From Tribonema minus (lineage: Eukaryota; Sar; Xanthophyceae; Tribonematales; Tribonemataceae), in the NCBI GenBank assembly GCA_017506865.1, contig JAFCMP010000541.1, positions 434,001 to 498,000 of the forward strand: a stretch of DNA of 64,000 bases. The letters are read 5' to 3'. Of this stretch, positions 31,201 to 41,937 are shown in pieces. Made by a program: the position numbers and the translations under genes. Positions within the stretch are counted from its first letter, which is position 1; each line of letters starts with the position of its first letter. The notes under the pieces are model-generated. The model was not told the origin of the DNA. It saw only the letters and a program-made list of their open reading frames with translations, and made no database searches.

Positions 31201-32390
31201 AACCCTAACCCTAACCCACGAATGTTGTGTTGAGGCAAGTGCCTCGCTTAACGTTCACTGATTGCGTTTGTGTTCACGGATTGCGTTGTGTATGAAGGTG
31301 CTGCAGTTTGAAGAGCTCTGAGTGACAAGGTGTGTACTGTTTTGAGTGTTGAACAATGTTGCGAGGCTCTTGTATTCAAGCAGTCTATGTACAAATTTGT
31401 ACTTCGAAGTAGTTGTTCAGTGGCCACATTGCTGTTTTTTCTGGTGCGTCGCTGAGGAATGCTGTGTTGAAGCAAAGTGCCACTCTTATTGGTCACTGGT
31501 CGCGTCGCGTAGGCGAGTGCTGCTCAGGAATCGTGGTGATGAGAGCGATGCGCATGCGCGAGGCATGCCTGTGGAAGCGCGTGTATTATCTACACTGGCG
31601 CCATTTACAGTTTTGACGGCAATCAAACGGTCGCCGCACAGAGGCGCTCATCGCTGCCTCTGTGTCCATACGCGGCGGGGACACGCGCTGAGAGCAAGGC
31701 GCTACGCAGCCCCTAGGCGCGGGCAGCTCCTAGAGCTTTGGTGCGCCTTGCACTGAGGTGCGGAAATAATACGGACTGGTGCAGCTGCTGGCCAGATCAG
31801 CAGCGCTCAACTCTCAGATCCCTCTTTCTTGACCGACATCTGTCTCCAGGGGCGTCACGCACAAGTGCTGGGTCAGCAACTCCTAAACAAGCCTTCTTCA
31901 CCAGCGATTACATTCAGATATTGTTCTCTCTGAGTTGAAATGTTAGCTTCAGCTTCCGCACTCCTCGTTGCAACTTTCAGCCCAATAGTCCTGCCCCTCC
32001 CACCTTTGCACAGGGGCGTGTGCCCACCGCACTCATAAGCTGAAGGCCACAACCTGTACGTCACGCTCATTTGATTTCAATGCGCCACTTTGATTTAGTT
32101 TGCTTGCTCTGCGCAGCGCGTCGCAGCCTCGCCACTACAAAAATAGGCTGAAGTTCAACTTCAACTTCAACATAATCAACTTCAACTCACACACCAAATT
32201 CGCTTGCTTGCGCAGAGCGGTGCGGCCCACCACGTTCGCGGCGGCGGGCCAGATCAGCGGCCTCACGCCCAACTCCCTCGTCTACCTGTACCACTACGTC
32301 ACTAAGCGCGGGCGCAACCGCGACCAGGCGCGCGCCAAGGAGGTGGTGACGCACCACTTCATGGAGCAGGAGGAGGCCGCCACAGTGTGA
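22296..32390 (+). CDS. mnmG: MnmG/GidA, tRNA uridine-34 5-carboxymethylaminomethyl modification enzyme, plastid-type precursor
   Basis: Nine exons (22296-22952, 24057-24242, 24792-25379, 26307-26378, 26960-27162, 28870-28989, 29712-29985, 30926-31038, 32216-32390) join in phase to 795 codons plus TGA. With MnmE this FAD enzyme modifies the wobble uridine of organellar and bacterial tRNAs. Visible motifs are the dinucleotide fold [13 protein letters not shown] (from about residue 112), [96 protein letters not shown] and the C-terminal [16 protein letters not shown]. The N-terminus has a basic stretch, the hydrophobic [15 protein letters not shown] and a Ser/Arg-rich region, matching heterokont bipartite plastid signals of the ASAFAP type. 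Intron 8 uses a GC donor (AG|GCAAGT). The usual Asn in GQINGTTGYEE is Cys here (GQICGTTG). Nearly every intron contains exon echoes. Confidence 0.95.
23036..23960 (+). repeat. Five 5' echoes of MnmG exon 2
   Basis: Copies of the exon start (CAG|ATCGTGGAGGGCAGCGCG type, encoding [15 protein letters not shown]) lie at about 23036-23056, 23318-23350, 23430-23490, 23715-23775 and 23894-23965, the true exon starting at 24057. The nearest are almost identical to the exon. The farthest are short or substituted. Confidence 0.9.
24380..24412 (+). repeat. 3' echo of MnmG exon 2
   Basis: The exon end encoding LRDSAE with its donor GTAAGCG is copied about 160 bp downstream of the true donor. Confidence 0.85.
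24576..24790 (+). repeat. 5' echo of MnmG exon 3 flanked by CCCTAA arrays
   Basis: About 100 bp copying the start of exon 3 ([17 protein letters not shown]) lie at 24592-24690 behind CCCTAACCCTAACCAG. A longer degenerate CCCTAA array at 24690-24790 then leads to the true acceptor ATTCTAACCAG. Both acceptors therefore sit directly on telomere-like CTAACC sequence. Confidence 0.9.
25430..26140 (+). repeat. Six 3' echoes of MnmG exon 3
   Basis: The exon end encoding [20 protein letters not shown] recurs at about 25430-25511, 25566-25644, 25706-25769, 25828-25896, 25955-26020 and 26086-26138, roughly every 130 bp. Most keep CAG|GT. The second has lost the GT (CAGGCT), and the sixth is truncated. 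A CTTCAAGTATG phrase recurs at the start of each unit. Confidence 0.95.
26205..26290 (+). repeat. 38-bp tandem duplication before MnmG exon 4
   Basis: GATGATGACGCCTGTTGCGA and onward to ACTCCCGCAT is present twice in tandem, with partial flanking copies, ending 17 bp before the exon 4 acceptor. Confidence 0.85.
26791..26868 (+). repeat. 5' echo of MnmG exon 5
   Basis: GCAG|GCGCAGGCGCGGCCGTCC onward copies about 78 bp of the exon start, encoding [20 protein letters not shown]. It runs into a stop after DDLVM, so it cannot replace the true exon at 26960. A weak copy of the exon 5 end lies near 27250-27290. Confidence 0.9.
27330..27910. other. Triplet-rich intron segment of MnmG
   Basis: CCG, GCN and CGG runs inside intron 5 open long Ala, Arg and Gly frames on both strands. 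Two stretches (about 27440-27600 and 27820-27940) are inverted relative to each other, sharing GTGGGACTGGTGGCGCGCCA-type sequence, so the segment is partly a large imperfect inverted repeat. There is no coding evidence. Confidence 0.6.
28042..28170 (+). repeat. Dispersed repeat family 2, copy 2
   Basis: Shares TGCGCATTGAGACACCTT, GGTGTTCACAAG, ACATGTAGNATCTGGTC and CCACCATCTG with 9878-9995. It is immediately followed by a family 1 copy, as in the kinase intron, so the two may be parts of one composite element. Confidence 0.75.
28213..28352 (-). repeat. Dispersed repeat family 1, reverse orientation
   Basis: Reverse complement of the family 1 core: CACTGTTTGACTCGTGGCCA, then GGTTATTGGTGGAAGGCAC and CACCTAGAGCTCTACGATC. 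It lies in MnmG intron 5. Confidence 0.85.
28465..28790 (+). repeat. Three 5' echoes of MnmG exon 6
   Basis: Copies of GCCGCAG|GTACGAGGTCATGC lie at about 28465-28500, 28605-28650 and 28765-28795, with decreasing quality at the acceptor. The true exon starts at 28870. Confidence 0.75.
29090..29455 (+). repeat. 3' echoes of MnmG exon 6
   Basis: The exon end encoding [13 protein letters not shown]-like sequence is copied at about 29096-29168, and a short remnant (AGCTTTGAAACCACAGAGAG) lies at 29424-29445. Confidence 0.8.
30110..30190 (+). repeat. 3' echo of MnmG exon 7
   Basis: About 65 bp encoding [17 protein letters not shown] followed by GTGAGCAGCGCTGC repeat the exon 7 end about 200 bp downstream. 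Confidence 0.9.
30390..30835 (+). repeat. 5' echoes of MnmG exon 8
   Basis: Copies of CAG|GTGAAGGAGATGGAGACG occur at about 30783-30835 (close match), 30640-30685 (decayed) and 30392-30440 (decayed). The phrase AACTTCAATTTGGAATCAGT recurs in each repeat unit of roughly 115-160 bp. Confidence 0.85.
31155..31219. repeat. Head-to-head telomere-like junction in MnmG intron 8
   Basis: GGGTTAGGGTTAGG joins directly to CCTAACCCTAACCC and continues through several perfect CCCTAA units. It is the longest perfect telomere-like stretch in the window and is palindromic at its centre. Confidence 0.9.
31222..31482 (+). repeat. 3' echoes of the GC donor of MnmG exon 8
   Basis: GTTGAGGCAAGTGCC, the exon 8 end with its non-canonical GC donor, is repeated at about 31227-31241 and, altered, at about 31465-31481 (GTTGAAGCAAAGTGCC). 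Confidence 0.7.
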
Positions 32391-33970
32391 TGGCACTTTT
32401 GTGGTGCCGCCATACGCGCTGCTGTTTCAGCTACCCCCTTTGCTGCCCCCCCCCCCCCCTCACGGCCCATCCGCTGCCGCGTCTGACAATTGCCTGCCAC
32501 GAGAGGCAGAGGCACGGCGTGCGCAATGCGGAGGGCATTGCTGCCGCACAGCGGCGCGTGTGCATGGGGCGGCGGCGCCTCTAGCGGGCGCGCAGCGCAT
32601 CACTTGCACACAGGGCCGGCGCACGGCGCGGCGGCGCGGCGGCTGCTGCTGCAGTGCGCCACCAGTTTACAGCCGTGATAGTGTGGGCGCGGTAGCCATG
32701 GCACCAGCACACTGGCATGATGCACTGCACAGCATTGGCGGCAGCCGTGCGTGAGCTGATGCTGCGGCCTCGGGGAAAGCGCATATGTGCGGCGCACAGG
32801 CATTTTGATGCGTGTGGGGTGACGAGGCCGTGATGCTGACAGATGCTACAATGCAGTGTCAGGCATGCAGGCGAAGGCGTTGTCATGCGCAGTGTCTCCT
32901 TTTAATGTGATGAGACACAACGGACGCTGGTACAACAGAATCTCCTGCGCTTGACTGCATGCGTGTGGCTGCTGCAAGGCTTTTCAGCAGGATGCATTCT
33001 TGTGGGTTCTGTGGATGCTGTGTTTCTCACAAGGCATTGAGATGGGCCAGCTGCGTGCTGCACAACTGCAGCTTCAACGTCTATGGGGCCGACAATTTGC
33101 AGCTGCTGCACTGCACATGCATCCAGCAATGCTGTGTCGATACGCGAAGCATGGTTGTGTAGGTGTGAATTAAGCAGGTTGCAGTTCGCGAAATGCGTTT
33201 GAACAGAAACGCAGCTGATATGTGACACATTGACAGCTCAGCAGTCTGCCCTATCCATTTGCCACGTGTCAACAGGAGTACACTGCATTGCTATTCCCTA
33301 CCTAGTCTGCAGGACCCAAGTGCGCGCAACATACCCCATATATGACATGCATGACGTTGCAAAATCAAGCCATGCATGCCGGTGCGCGCAGCTGGTGGCG
33401 GCGCTGCGCTGTCGCAGCGGCACCACACGCTCTGCTGTGCTGCAGCCTGGGCATGACTATGCTGCGAAATGCGACTGTGCTCACATCTGCAGACCTGGCG
33501 TTTGCACGATGCTTGCACTTCGCAGCAAGGACAAAAGCTCGCTCGAGGAAGATACAATCAGCTATTTGGAAATAGTATTTGTGTCCAAAACTGTTTGGAG
33601 CCGACTGTCATGTTGAGCGTCGCTGCAAGCGGCAGCCATTGCCGCTCTTGCGCGCTGAAGGACCAGACGGAGTACCGTAGTGGATGCCTTGCACAAGCTC
33701 TGCGCAAGTGCCACTTGACCGCTTACTGTTTAACACTGAGACAGCGCGATTGCTCAGCAGAAGATCCGCTGAAGCGCCGTTGCATCATGCACGATGGCTC
33801 AGTCCACACTGCGACCGCCGCCAAGTGCGATGGGTTTGCTGAGTGGCCAACCTCCTGCTGGCGCCAGCAGCGCGGACATCAAGGCGATTTTGCGGCCGCT
33901 CCATATTTGCGAGGCTGGTGGCCACGCAAGCTGTGCCACCTGAGCGCTGCCATGGCAGCAGCAGCGCTGC
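32391..33970. other. Intergenic space between two convergent genes
   Basis: This lies between the MnmG stop and the echo array behind PMS. It holds a C-tract near 32447-32459 and triplet-rich sequence around 32570-32660. I found no conserved coding sequence, tRNA-like element or clear polyadenylation signal. Confidence 0.5.
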
Positions 33971-34608
33971 TCACTCCAGCTGCGACCGCAGGCTGCGCAA
34001 GACAGCGTCGGCCGCCCGCGCGGGAGTTCCACGACAGCGAGGCCCTCTGTGGGACGGCTCTTCTGAGCATTATCACAGCGGCAGCGCGGCTCAGTCCTCC
34101 TCGCGCCGCAGGCTGCGCGAGGCATCCGCCAGGTGGTGCAGCGTCGGGCGCCTGTGCGAGCATTTCCATGACAGCAAAGCCCGCCACGAGACAGCCCTTC
34201 TGAGCATCGCCGCAACGGCAACGGCTCACAACGGCTGCAACGGCACGGCTGCAACGGCTCAGCCCTCCTCCGACTGCAGGCTGCGTGCTCTACGCCGGCG
34301 AGCGCCGCCACGATGCAGACCTTCTGAGCGTCGCCACAGCAGCAGCACGGCTCAGTCCTCCTCGCACCGCAGGCTGCGCGAGACGTCCGCCAGGTGGCGC
34401 AGCGTGGGGCTCTCGTGCGGGCAGTTCCACGACTCTGACCCCCCCCCCCCCCCCTCTGAGCGTTCCACAGCAGCAGCGCGGCTCAGTCCTCCTCGCACCG
34501 CAGGCTGCGCGCTGACGTCCGCCGGGTGGCGCAGCATGGAGCGTCCGTGCAGGCAGTTCCACGGCAGCAGGCGCCCCCCTCTGAGCGTTGCCACAGCGGC
34601 AGCGCGGC
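33971..34608 (-). repeat. Five echoes of the last PMS exon, including its stop codon
   Basis: Copies of the terminal coding segment (encoding WNCPHGRPTLRHLADVSRSL-type sequence to the TGA) have stop codons at about 34484, 34352, 34259, 34091 and 33971, compared with the true stop at 34609. Units are 93-168 bp and carry about 40 bp of 3' flank with them. All are downstream of the functional stop and so untranslated. One contains a C-tract. Confidence 0.9.
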
Positions 34609-37600
34609 TCAGTCCTCCTCGGACCGCAGGCTGCGCGAGACGTCCGCCAGGTGGCGCAGCGTCGGGCGCCCGTGCGGGCAGTTCCACGGCTGCTCCACGC
34701 CGGCGAGCGCTGCCACGAGGCGCCCCATCTGTGCGGCGTCAAGCGCTGTGCCGACCATGATGGACGAGCGGCATGCGCGCATGGCAAACATGGCGTGCAG
34801 CTTGGGCAGGCGGATCTCGTCGAGCCTGCGCGCGCGCGTGTGCGGGGGTGGGGTATGGGTATGTAGGTATGTGTGAGACTCGGGCGCGCGTGTGATGTGT
34901 GAATAGAAGTGCGGATTCCTTCGGATGCGGGCCCGACTGAGGAAGTTGGTGCAGTGCCGAGTGAAGCTGCGGTGCTTGAAGAAAGGGCGACGTTTAAGTG
35001 TAAATGCGGGGTTCAAGTACTCTGTGCGAGACGTTGCAGGGGGTGCAGCTGGGGGCAGCCAGACCTCGCTATGAGTGGCATGTGCGCAGGCAGAGAACGC
35101 CTCAATTGATGCCATGTCGCCTTCAATGGCCCTCATGTGAGTGTCATTGTTCATGTGAAGTTGAGGTACGTGCGGTGCGCAGGCAGACTTGATTGTCACC
35201 GACTAACTCATGTCTCGCAGTGAGCTTGAAGCAGGACGGCTCCTGCTTTAGCAACATGACGTTCTCCGGCACTGTCTGTAAGTGAAACTGCCAATGAAGC
35301 ACGTGTCTGCTCTCTTTCTCTCATGACTGCAAGGCGTATCAGTGCAGATCAGGTATTGTATGGTGATGGGCAGGTAGGTATGTACAGCAGCCGTCGCTCA
35401 GTGGTGTGCGAATGTCACAACCATTCATTCATGTCTTGAAGGTACATTGAGTGCTGTGCAACAAGCCATCAAACGCTTCACACGGCGGCTTGGGAGACTG
35501 ACGGCCAATTCGTACCTCGGTGTAGCATACCAATGCTTTGTCACGACAGAGTGACACAAAAGTGTCAGAATGCAAGCATCTTTTTCACGTGTGCCGTGCA
35601 CTTGGCAAGTATGTTGGGCTCAAGTAGGTGGCCAGCTCACTGGTGTGGCCAAGAATCGTCCATGTACGCATGTAAATACCTACTCCAAAAGATAAACACT
35701 TCGAGTGCTTCAGTCACCTGCCGAGTGCTCCATTATAACTGAAGACATGAAAGTCGCCTGCCGTGCGCGTCGGCGAAGATCGAGGCGAGCTCGTAATCAA
35801 GAGATGCTACTTGTAGTACCACAACGTAATGGTAATGCTTCGAATAAAACATGTATGTAGGCGAGCCTGAGCATCATGATGATGGTCACCTCTAGTGCGC
35901 ACATTACATTACCTGCCATGCGCGTCAGCGATGATCGAGGCGAGCTCGTGCACGTTAGTTTACGGGTCCGGCCAAGAATTGCCAATGAACGCATTGAGTC
36001 CTCTGATCCAAAAGCTCAACAACACTTCAAGTGCTTCTGCATACTTCAAGTAGTTTAATCGAAGTCACCTGCCGTGCGCATCGGCACGACAGAGGCGAGC
36101 TCTTGCACATTTGAGTACCTACCCCCACAGAAAAACACTTCCAGCGCTTTGTGAGATATACGTTTGCTTCACCTAAGCAGTTTTTTGTTGGCTACTTCTA
36201 TATGTTTGATTCACCTGCCGTGCGCGTCGGCGACGATCGAGGCGAGCTCGTGCACGTCCCGCGCGCCGAACTGCGCGCCCTTGCTGAACGGCACTGCCGT
36301 AAGCCGCAGCCGCCGCCCCGCAGGCTCCCCCTCCTCAACGCTCAGCGCGAAGCCATTGCGCGCGAACAAGTCCAGGTGGTCCGCTATCACCGCCTCTTCT
36401 GCCGCGGTCGCCTCCAGCGGCAGCGCGCGCACGAGCGGCTGCTGGTGCACTACCGTCTCGCGCCGCAGCCGCTCGTAGTTGCGCTTCTCGTCCGCGGCGT
36501 GCTGGTCCACTATGAACAGGTCGCCCCGCAGGCGCGCAATCACAAAGCCCAGGTTAAACTGCCCCACGACGCGCATCGCCGGGAAGTCTTCGCGGCTCAG
36601 CACGCGCGCGAGCGCCGCCGCCGCGGCGTCCGCGTCCCTGCCCTCCTCCGCGCTCGCCGCCGCGCCGAGCGACGCCGCGACCGACGCCGCCGCCGCCGCC
36701 GCTGCCGCCGCCGCCGCGCGCCGCTGCTGCCGCCGCTCCGCCGCCTCCGCAGCACGACGCAGTGCTGCCGCTGGATCGAAGGACCAGACTTTGGCGGCGG
36801 AAGCGGCTGTTGCTGCCGCCGCTGCTGCTGCTGCTGCTGCTGCCGCTGCTGCAGCGGACTGCGGGCTGGCACGCGGCTGCGACGGCAGTACAGTGCAGAT
36901 GCAGCATCCCAATGATGTGGCGCTGCGTCAGGCCAAGACACGGGGCTGGAGCCCAGTAGAGGAAGCAAGATGCGGCTGGTGTGAAGCCAAAGCATGATGG
37001 CAGCCCGCACAAGCAGTGGCTAGAGATGCAAAAGCGCTGCGTTTTTTTTTTCAGGAGAAAGTGACAAAGGTCCCTGCGGCAGCTCCTTCAGTGGAGAAGA
37101 GTGCACCAGCAACAAATGACACAGGCTATGGGCGTAATCAAAGGCTGCTGCCTGGCCACGGCAGCACCTCCGCTGCATGTGACTTTGCAAGGAGCCCAAT
37201 GCGGGTGCATTACAGGGACTCAACAGTAACGCGCTGCGCCCATAGTATCCCACATTGCAGAGTATCCCCTTGTTTGCAATTGCAACACCCCTTAGGTGCA
37301 GGCAACTTCCATTCGCCCCCTTACGACTCAACATCACCCACCGGCTTGGCGACCACGGGCGGCGACATGAACGATGGCGGCGACGCGGGCGGCGGCGGCG
37401 TCGGCGACGGCGGCGGCGGCGACGGCAGCAGCAGCACGCGCCGCGCCGACGACGTGGTCGGCGCCGCCGGGCTGCCAGGGAACACCGGCCGCAGCCGCCG
37501 CACACCGGGCCCCTCCTCCGGTTCCGTAGCTGCCGCTGTAAATGCCGTCAGCGGCTGCTCGCTGCCGCTCTCCTCTTCGCCGTCGCTGTCGGCGAGCTGC

Positions 37601-40600
37601 GGCGGCGCGCGCCGCCCTGCATGCTGCCGCGCCGGCAGCGGCGACGCGCCGCCGCCGCTGCTGCTGCCGCCGCCATCGGCGCCCGCGGTGCCGCGCAGCG
37701 ATCGAGCGCGCTGCGGCGCTGCTGCCTTTGCATCGTCGCCGTCGTTCGCCTGTTCACCTTCGGCCGTTTCTGCTTCCGGTTCTGAACCCCGCTTGCGGCG
37801 CTTGGGCGAGTCTGGCAGCAGCCAAGACTGCAGGCCTCCAGCAGCGTCGCCGGCGCTGCCGCTGCCACTGCGCTTGGTCCTTTTCTTGGCGCGGGCAGCA
37901 GTGGCGCCGCTGCGCAGGACAACATGATCGTGCATTGGGTCACTGCAGGTGCTGAAGCGGCAGTTTATGAGCACTGACTGGAGTGTCTATCTAAAGGTGC
38001 ATCGCGCATGGGTGGCGCGGCAGCCATGGCACAAAGGCTGATGCGTGCTGCGGGCGCCTGGCAATACGCGTCATAACGTTGTGCCACATTACCCAGCTTG
38101 GAACGTCCCTGAGTCCTGGCGCAATACACTGGCCATACCTCGCAATGTCGTTGATGGCGCTGCACATATCAGCGGCAGCAATTTACTAAGTTCTATACCG
38201 TGTGTCTCACCGCAAAGTGGCAATCACGTTCGCGTACCTTTCGCCCATCGCAACGCGCGCTGCGCCCGCAGTGCCCATCTCATCGTCACTGCCCTGCGCC
38301 TCTGCTGCAAGCCCCTCCCGCAACCCCCGCTTTCTCCCCACTGCATCCTCCAATGCACCGTCGGCAGAGGCCGCCGCACCCCCGTGTTTTGCGCCGCCGC
38401 CGCCGTGACCGCCGCCATCAGCGCCGTCATCCGCAGACCAATCCACCGCCGCCGGTGCTGAAACGCTGCCCTCTGAACCGCCGCTCACTTCAGCTCCTGT
38501 CTCGTACCACGGCCTTGACGTTGGTGACGCTCCGCGTGCGCCGTTCGGTGCGGCGAGCGCTGCTGCCCCTGATTGGGGCGCGCCGCCCCCCTCGCCGTCC
38601 ACCTCCATGGCGGTGGCAACAGCGCTCGGCTCATCTGCAGCAGCAGCAGCAGCGCTCAGCGCATCTGCACGCGCAGGCTGCGGGGACCGCTGCTCCGGTG
38701 CCTGCACCTCGACGGCAGCAGCGGCGGCGGCCGCATCCGTCGCGGCGGCGGCAGCATCGCCCTGAGCACTGCCGATGCCGCCGCGTGCGCCCAGCACCGC
38801 GCCGCCGCCGCCGCGGTCCTCGCCGGGGCGCTGCAGAAAGTCGGCGAGCGTCGTCTGCTGCTGTGCCTGGTTGACTGCAAAGGTGTAGCGGCTGGGGGAC
38901 CACAGCTCGTGGAGCGCTGCCTTGAGGGCCTCCAGCAGCGCCGCCTCGCCGGTCACGAACACCTGCATTTCTCGCGGGCGATGTGCGGTGTAGGGTTAGG
39001 ATAGGGCGACGGCAGGGAGGAGGGAGGCACGTGGGGGTGCGTGAAACTTTGACGGCCAGTCGAACAACGACGCACGTATAGCGCATGGGCAATGCAAGGG
39101 GGTCCGAAGCGCACATGGTCAAGTTAATGGAATCAGGGCAGAAATGAGAGACATTCATCCAAACAGCAGGAGATCCGAAGAAGCTCAGTCAACTTGGCAT
39201 CGGCGGTTCACACAGACAGATCCATGAACCATGTTGGACCGCTGGCATTGGACAGGTACAGGGAGGCTGTACACCACGCCCACTGCTGAGCAGTGCCGCG
39301 GAGAGTCACCAGTCGCTGAAGCGCACGCAGCCTGCAACCACTCAGGATGCTGAAGCACGCACGGTAACACTCCTCATCATGTACCAACACACCGGTATGT
39401 AAAGGCAAACAATACAATCAACGCATCATCGCTCCATACACGACCATCGCATTGCATCGGGCCACGCACGCGCGCGCGCGTACCTCGCGCTTGTCGGGCG
39501 TGACGTTGACGTCAAAGTCTCCCGGCGGCAGCTGGACGTTCACGATGGCCGCGGGTTTGTTCTTCATCTCGTACTGCCGCCACACCTGCGAGCGCGCACG
39601 CGCGCGCGATGCGCAATGTCATCCAGGGCAACCTCCAATATACTGTTGTGATACCTTAGGGCTAGTGTTGGTGTCGCCGCGGATACTTGACCGCCGTGGC
39701 AATGAGATTTTGGGATGGTGGGCGCCATTGACACTCTTGCGCTGGAAATTGTGACAAACCCGGCGTTCCAGGGTACGTCAACGTGCACAAAAGCAAGTCG
39801 TTCATACCAGAACATAATCCGCACGTCAGTGCATACGTGCACGCGCATCACAAGTCAAGCAGCAGTTGTATAAGTACGGTACCGCTTGACGGTGGACGGT
39901 CACCACTTCACGACCGGTGAGAGGGAGCGTCAACATCGAGAGCAGGCGGAGAGGGGGAGGCTTCAAACATGAACAGGCTTGCACGGGGCATGTACATGTC
40001 AGCAGACGTGTACCCTAACCTAAGCGAGCCTTTGTGTCTACCCTGAACCCTCAACCTGACCACTAACCCTAAACTCTATGTCAAACGCCCCCTCTCCGCT
40101 CGTCAAGTGGTGATCGCCTACCACATCGCAGCAACAAACACCGTACAGCAGCGCTCACCTCGTTCAGCACGCGGGTGACTTTGGGCAGCTCCACCGGCCG
40201 CCCATTCAGAAACGTGAACTGCCTCTCCGTGTCGCTGCGGCCAACGCCCTCCCCTGCCTTAGATACCAGCCCCGTGATTCGCCTCTGCGCAGGAGCAGCT
40301 GTTTCCTGCTGCTGCTGCTGCTGCTGCTGCTGCGGCGGCGGCGGCGGGGCTTCTCCTGACGCCTCTGCGGCTGACTCCTCTGCAGCTTCCGCTGCAGCGA
40401 CTGCGTTCAGAAGGGATTCACGGGCAGGCTCACTTCAACGGTGTTTGCTGCAGACAGGCAAGCTGCAACGATGTTCACTGCAGGCGCGGTCACCTGTGCA
40501 CATCAACACTATATTCAAACAAACAAGCAGTGCTACTGACAGCTGCGACGCTCATAATGGCGGCAGCACTCAGTGCCCGGTTTTCCCCCAATTTTACACG

Positions 40601-41670
40601 GCGGACCGCCGCGACGAATGTTATGTGGACCCCATTTAATGCAGTACTGGCAAGCTGATGGCATCATTGCCTACAGCTGTCGTGCGGTGCAAGCGCTATA
40701 AAAATTCGTATACTGAGTATACTCCCAACATCGTGACGCGAATCTGGTGACAAGGCGCACCGTTTCCCTCGCCGTCATTGTTGGGCAGCTCCACGGACAG
40801 CGGCGCGAGCCCCGCCAGCATCTTGGCGCCGAATACATTCGCCACGTTGTCCTCGAGGCGCGCGTTGCGCTGCGTGGCAATGAGCCGCGACGGCTGCTTG
40901 CCCGGCATGGTGTTTGTAACTGTCAAACGCACGCCGACGCAGATGAGCGCGTAGCCCTGCAGCACGCGCAGCAGCCTGCAGCAAGCGGGCGAGCAGGGAG
41001 AGCGGTGCATTGCAAGCAATGGCAAAAATGGTTGGTGAGGCAATCTGGCCCGCCGCATGCGCAGGCCGGCGAGTATGGAAGCAGAGCAGGCGTCAGATTT
41101 GGTGGTGGGACAATAATGCAGTTGTGAACAGCAAGACACCGCCAGTGCTCACCTGTTATACTGCTTCTTGATGTTTCTCTTGAACTCCCCCTGCCGCACT
41201 GGCAGCGGGGAGAACAGCTTGCCAATGCTAACTGTGGTGCCTGGTGGTCTAGGCACCGTGTCCTTGCTCACCAGTTTGCCTGCCCTGTTGTAGGTCAGCT
41301 TGACCCCAACCGCCTGGTCAGCTGTGCGAGTGGTGACCACAAATGACCCCGCCAGCTCACAAAGGGAGCTCAGTGCCTCTCCCCTAAAACCGAAGCTCGC
41401 GATGCTTTTCAAGTCGTTGAATTCCGTGAGCTTGCTGGTGTGGTACTTGAGAGCCAAGCCCTCGTAGTTGTGAGGTGGAACCCCGGAGCCATTGTCAGAC
41501 ACCTCTATCAGATCCAGGCCGAATTCTCTCAGCTTGACTTCTACATGTGTGGCGCCTGCATCTATGCTATTTTCGACCAGCTCCTTCACCGCTGTGCCTA
41601 GGTCTGTGATCACTTGACCGGAGCAGATGCGGGCCACGGACTCCTTATCTATTGCTTTAATGGAAGCCAT
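34609..41670 (-). CDS. PMS1: MutL-family mismatch-repair protein of the PMS1/PMS2 endonuclease type
   Basis: Eight exons (41670-41153, 40975-40761, 40400-40159, 39585-39484, 38962-38211, 37942-37342, 36858-36215, 34825-34609) join in phase to 1096 codons plus TGA. It would act in the nucleus in a MutL heterodimer that nicks the discontinuous strand after mismatch recognition. The GHKL ATPase motifs are KELVENSIDA, DNGSG and GFRGEAL, followed by RPPGTTVSIGKLF. Then come GRSDTERQFTFLNGRPVELP, DVNVTPDKRE, a long acidic and Ala/Gly-rich linker with a poly-Gln tract, and the C-terminal domain GQFNLGFVIARL. The metal-dependent endonuclease motif DQHAADEKRNYE is at about residue 925, followed by ACRSS and CPHGRP, all needed for nicking in this clade. 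An in-frame ATG at 41811 exists, but the family normally starts close to the ATPase domain, so I use 41670. Symbol by family; Mlh3 lacks this full combination. Confidence 0.95.
35755..36110 (-). repeat. Three 3' echoes of PMS exon 7
   Basis: The exon end encoding ELASIVADAHG with GCAG|GT donor recurs at about 36066-36108, 35910-35955 and 35755-35800. A CTTCAAGTGCTTC-like phrase lies in each spacer. The unit is about 155 bp. Confidence 0.9.
38985..39006 (-). promoter_or_regulatory. Telomere-like CCTAACCCTA at branch-point distance
   Basis: In transcript sense ATCCTAACCCTACACC lies about 25-40 bases upstream of the PMS exon 5 acceptor (38963), where a branch point would be expected. CTAAC matches the general branch-point consensus. 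Confidence 0.5.
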
Positions 41671-41817
41671 CGCACTGGCCCTCCGGCGTGGCGCTGAACA
41701 GCAGCCAACAGCACGCAGTTCAGTAGCACCCAACTTCAAACAACATTTAAATCTGGGCGCCAAAGACCCGTCCCTACCACAGCAAGCGACGCGCAGACCG
41801 CACCTTTGCAACGCACG
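41671..41817. promoter_or_regulatory. Short bidirectional promoter between PMS and the ankyrin gene
   Basis: There are 147 bp between the PMS start codon and a plus-strand ATG at 41818. It contains CAACTTCAAACAACATTTAA and GC-rich flanks. I see no TATA box at a convincing distance on either side. Confidence 0.45.
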
Positions 41818-41937
41818 ATGCAGGCCCTGGATACTTGCTTTACCCAGTTGCCCTCTGCCGGCACCACTCCTAAGCCCAAGCGGGAGGATGCTGCAGTGGA
41901 GACCGTGGCGAGCGTGCGCACGATTCTGCAGGATTGA
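41818..41937 (+). CDS. Short ORF, probable first exon of the ankyrin-like gene A
   Basis: ATG 41818 opens a 39-codon frame beginning MQALDTCFTQLP and later PKPKRED. Gene B, the paralogue 18 kb downstream, begins MRTLEQYVSKLP and also continues into PKPKRQK, so this is likely the homologous start. Two in-phase GT sites (after DAA and after VAS) could splice it to the exon at 42120. I cannot choose between them. Confidence 0.45.
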   Translation: MQALDTCFTQLPSAGTTPKPKREDAAVETVASVRTILQD

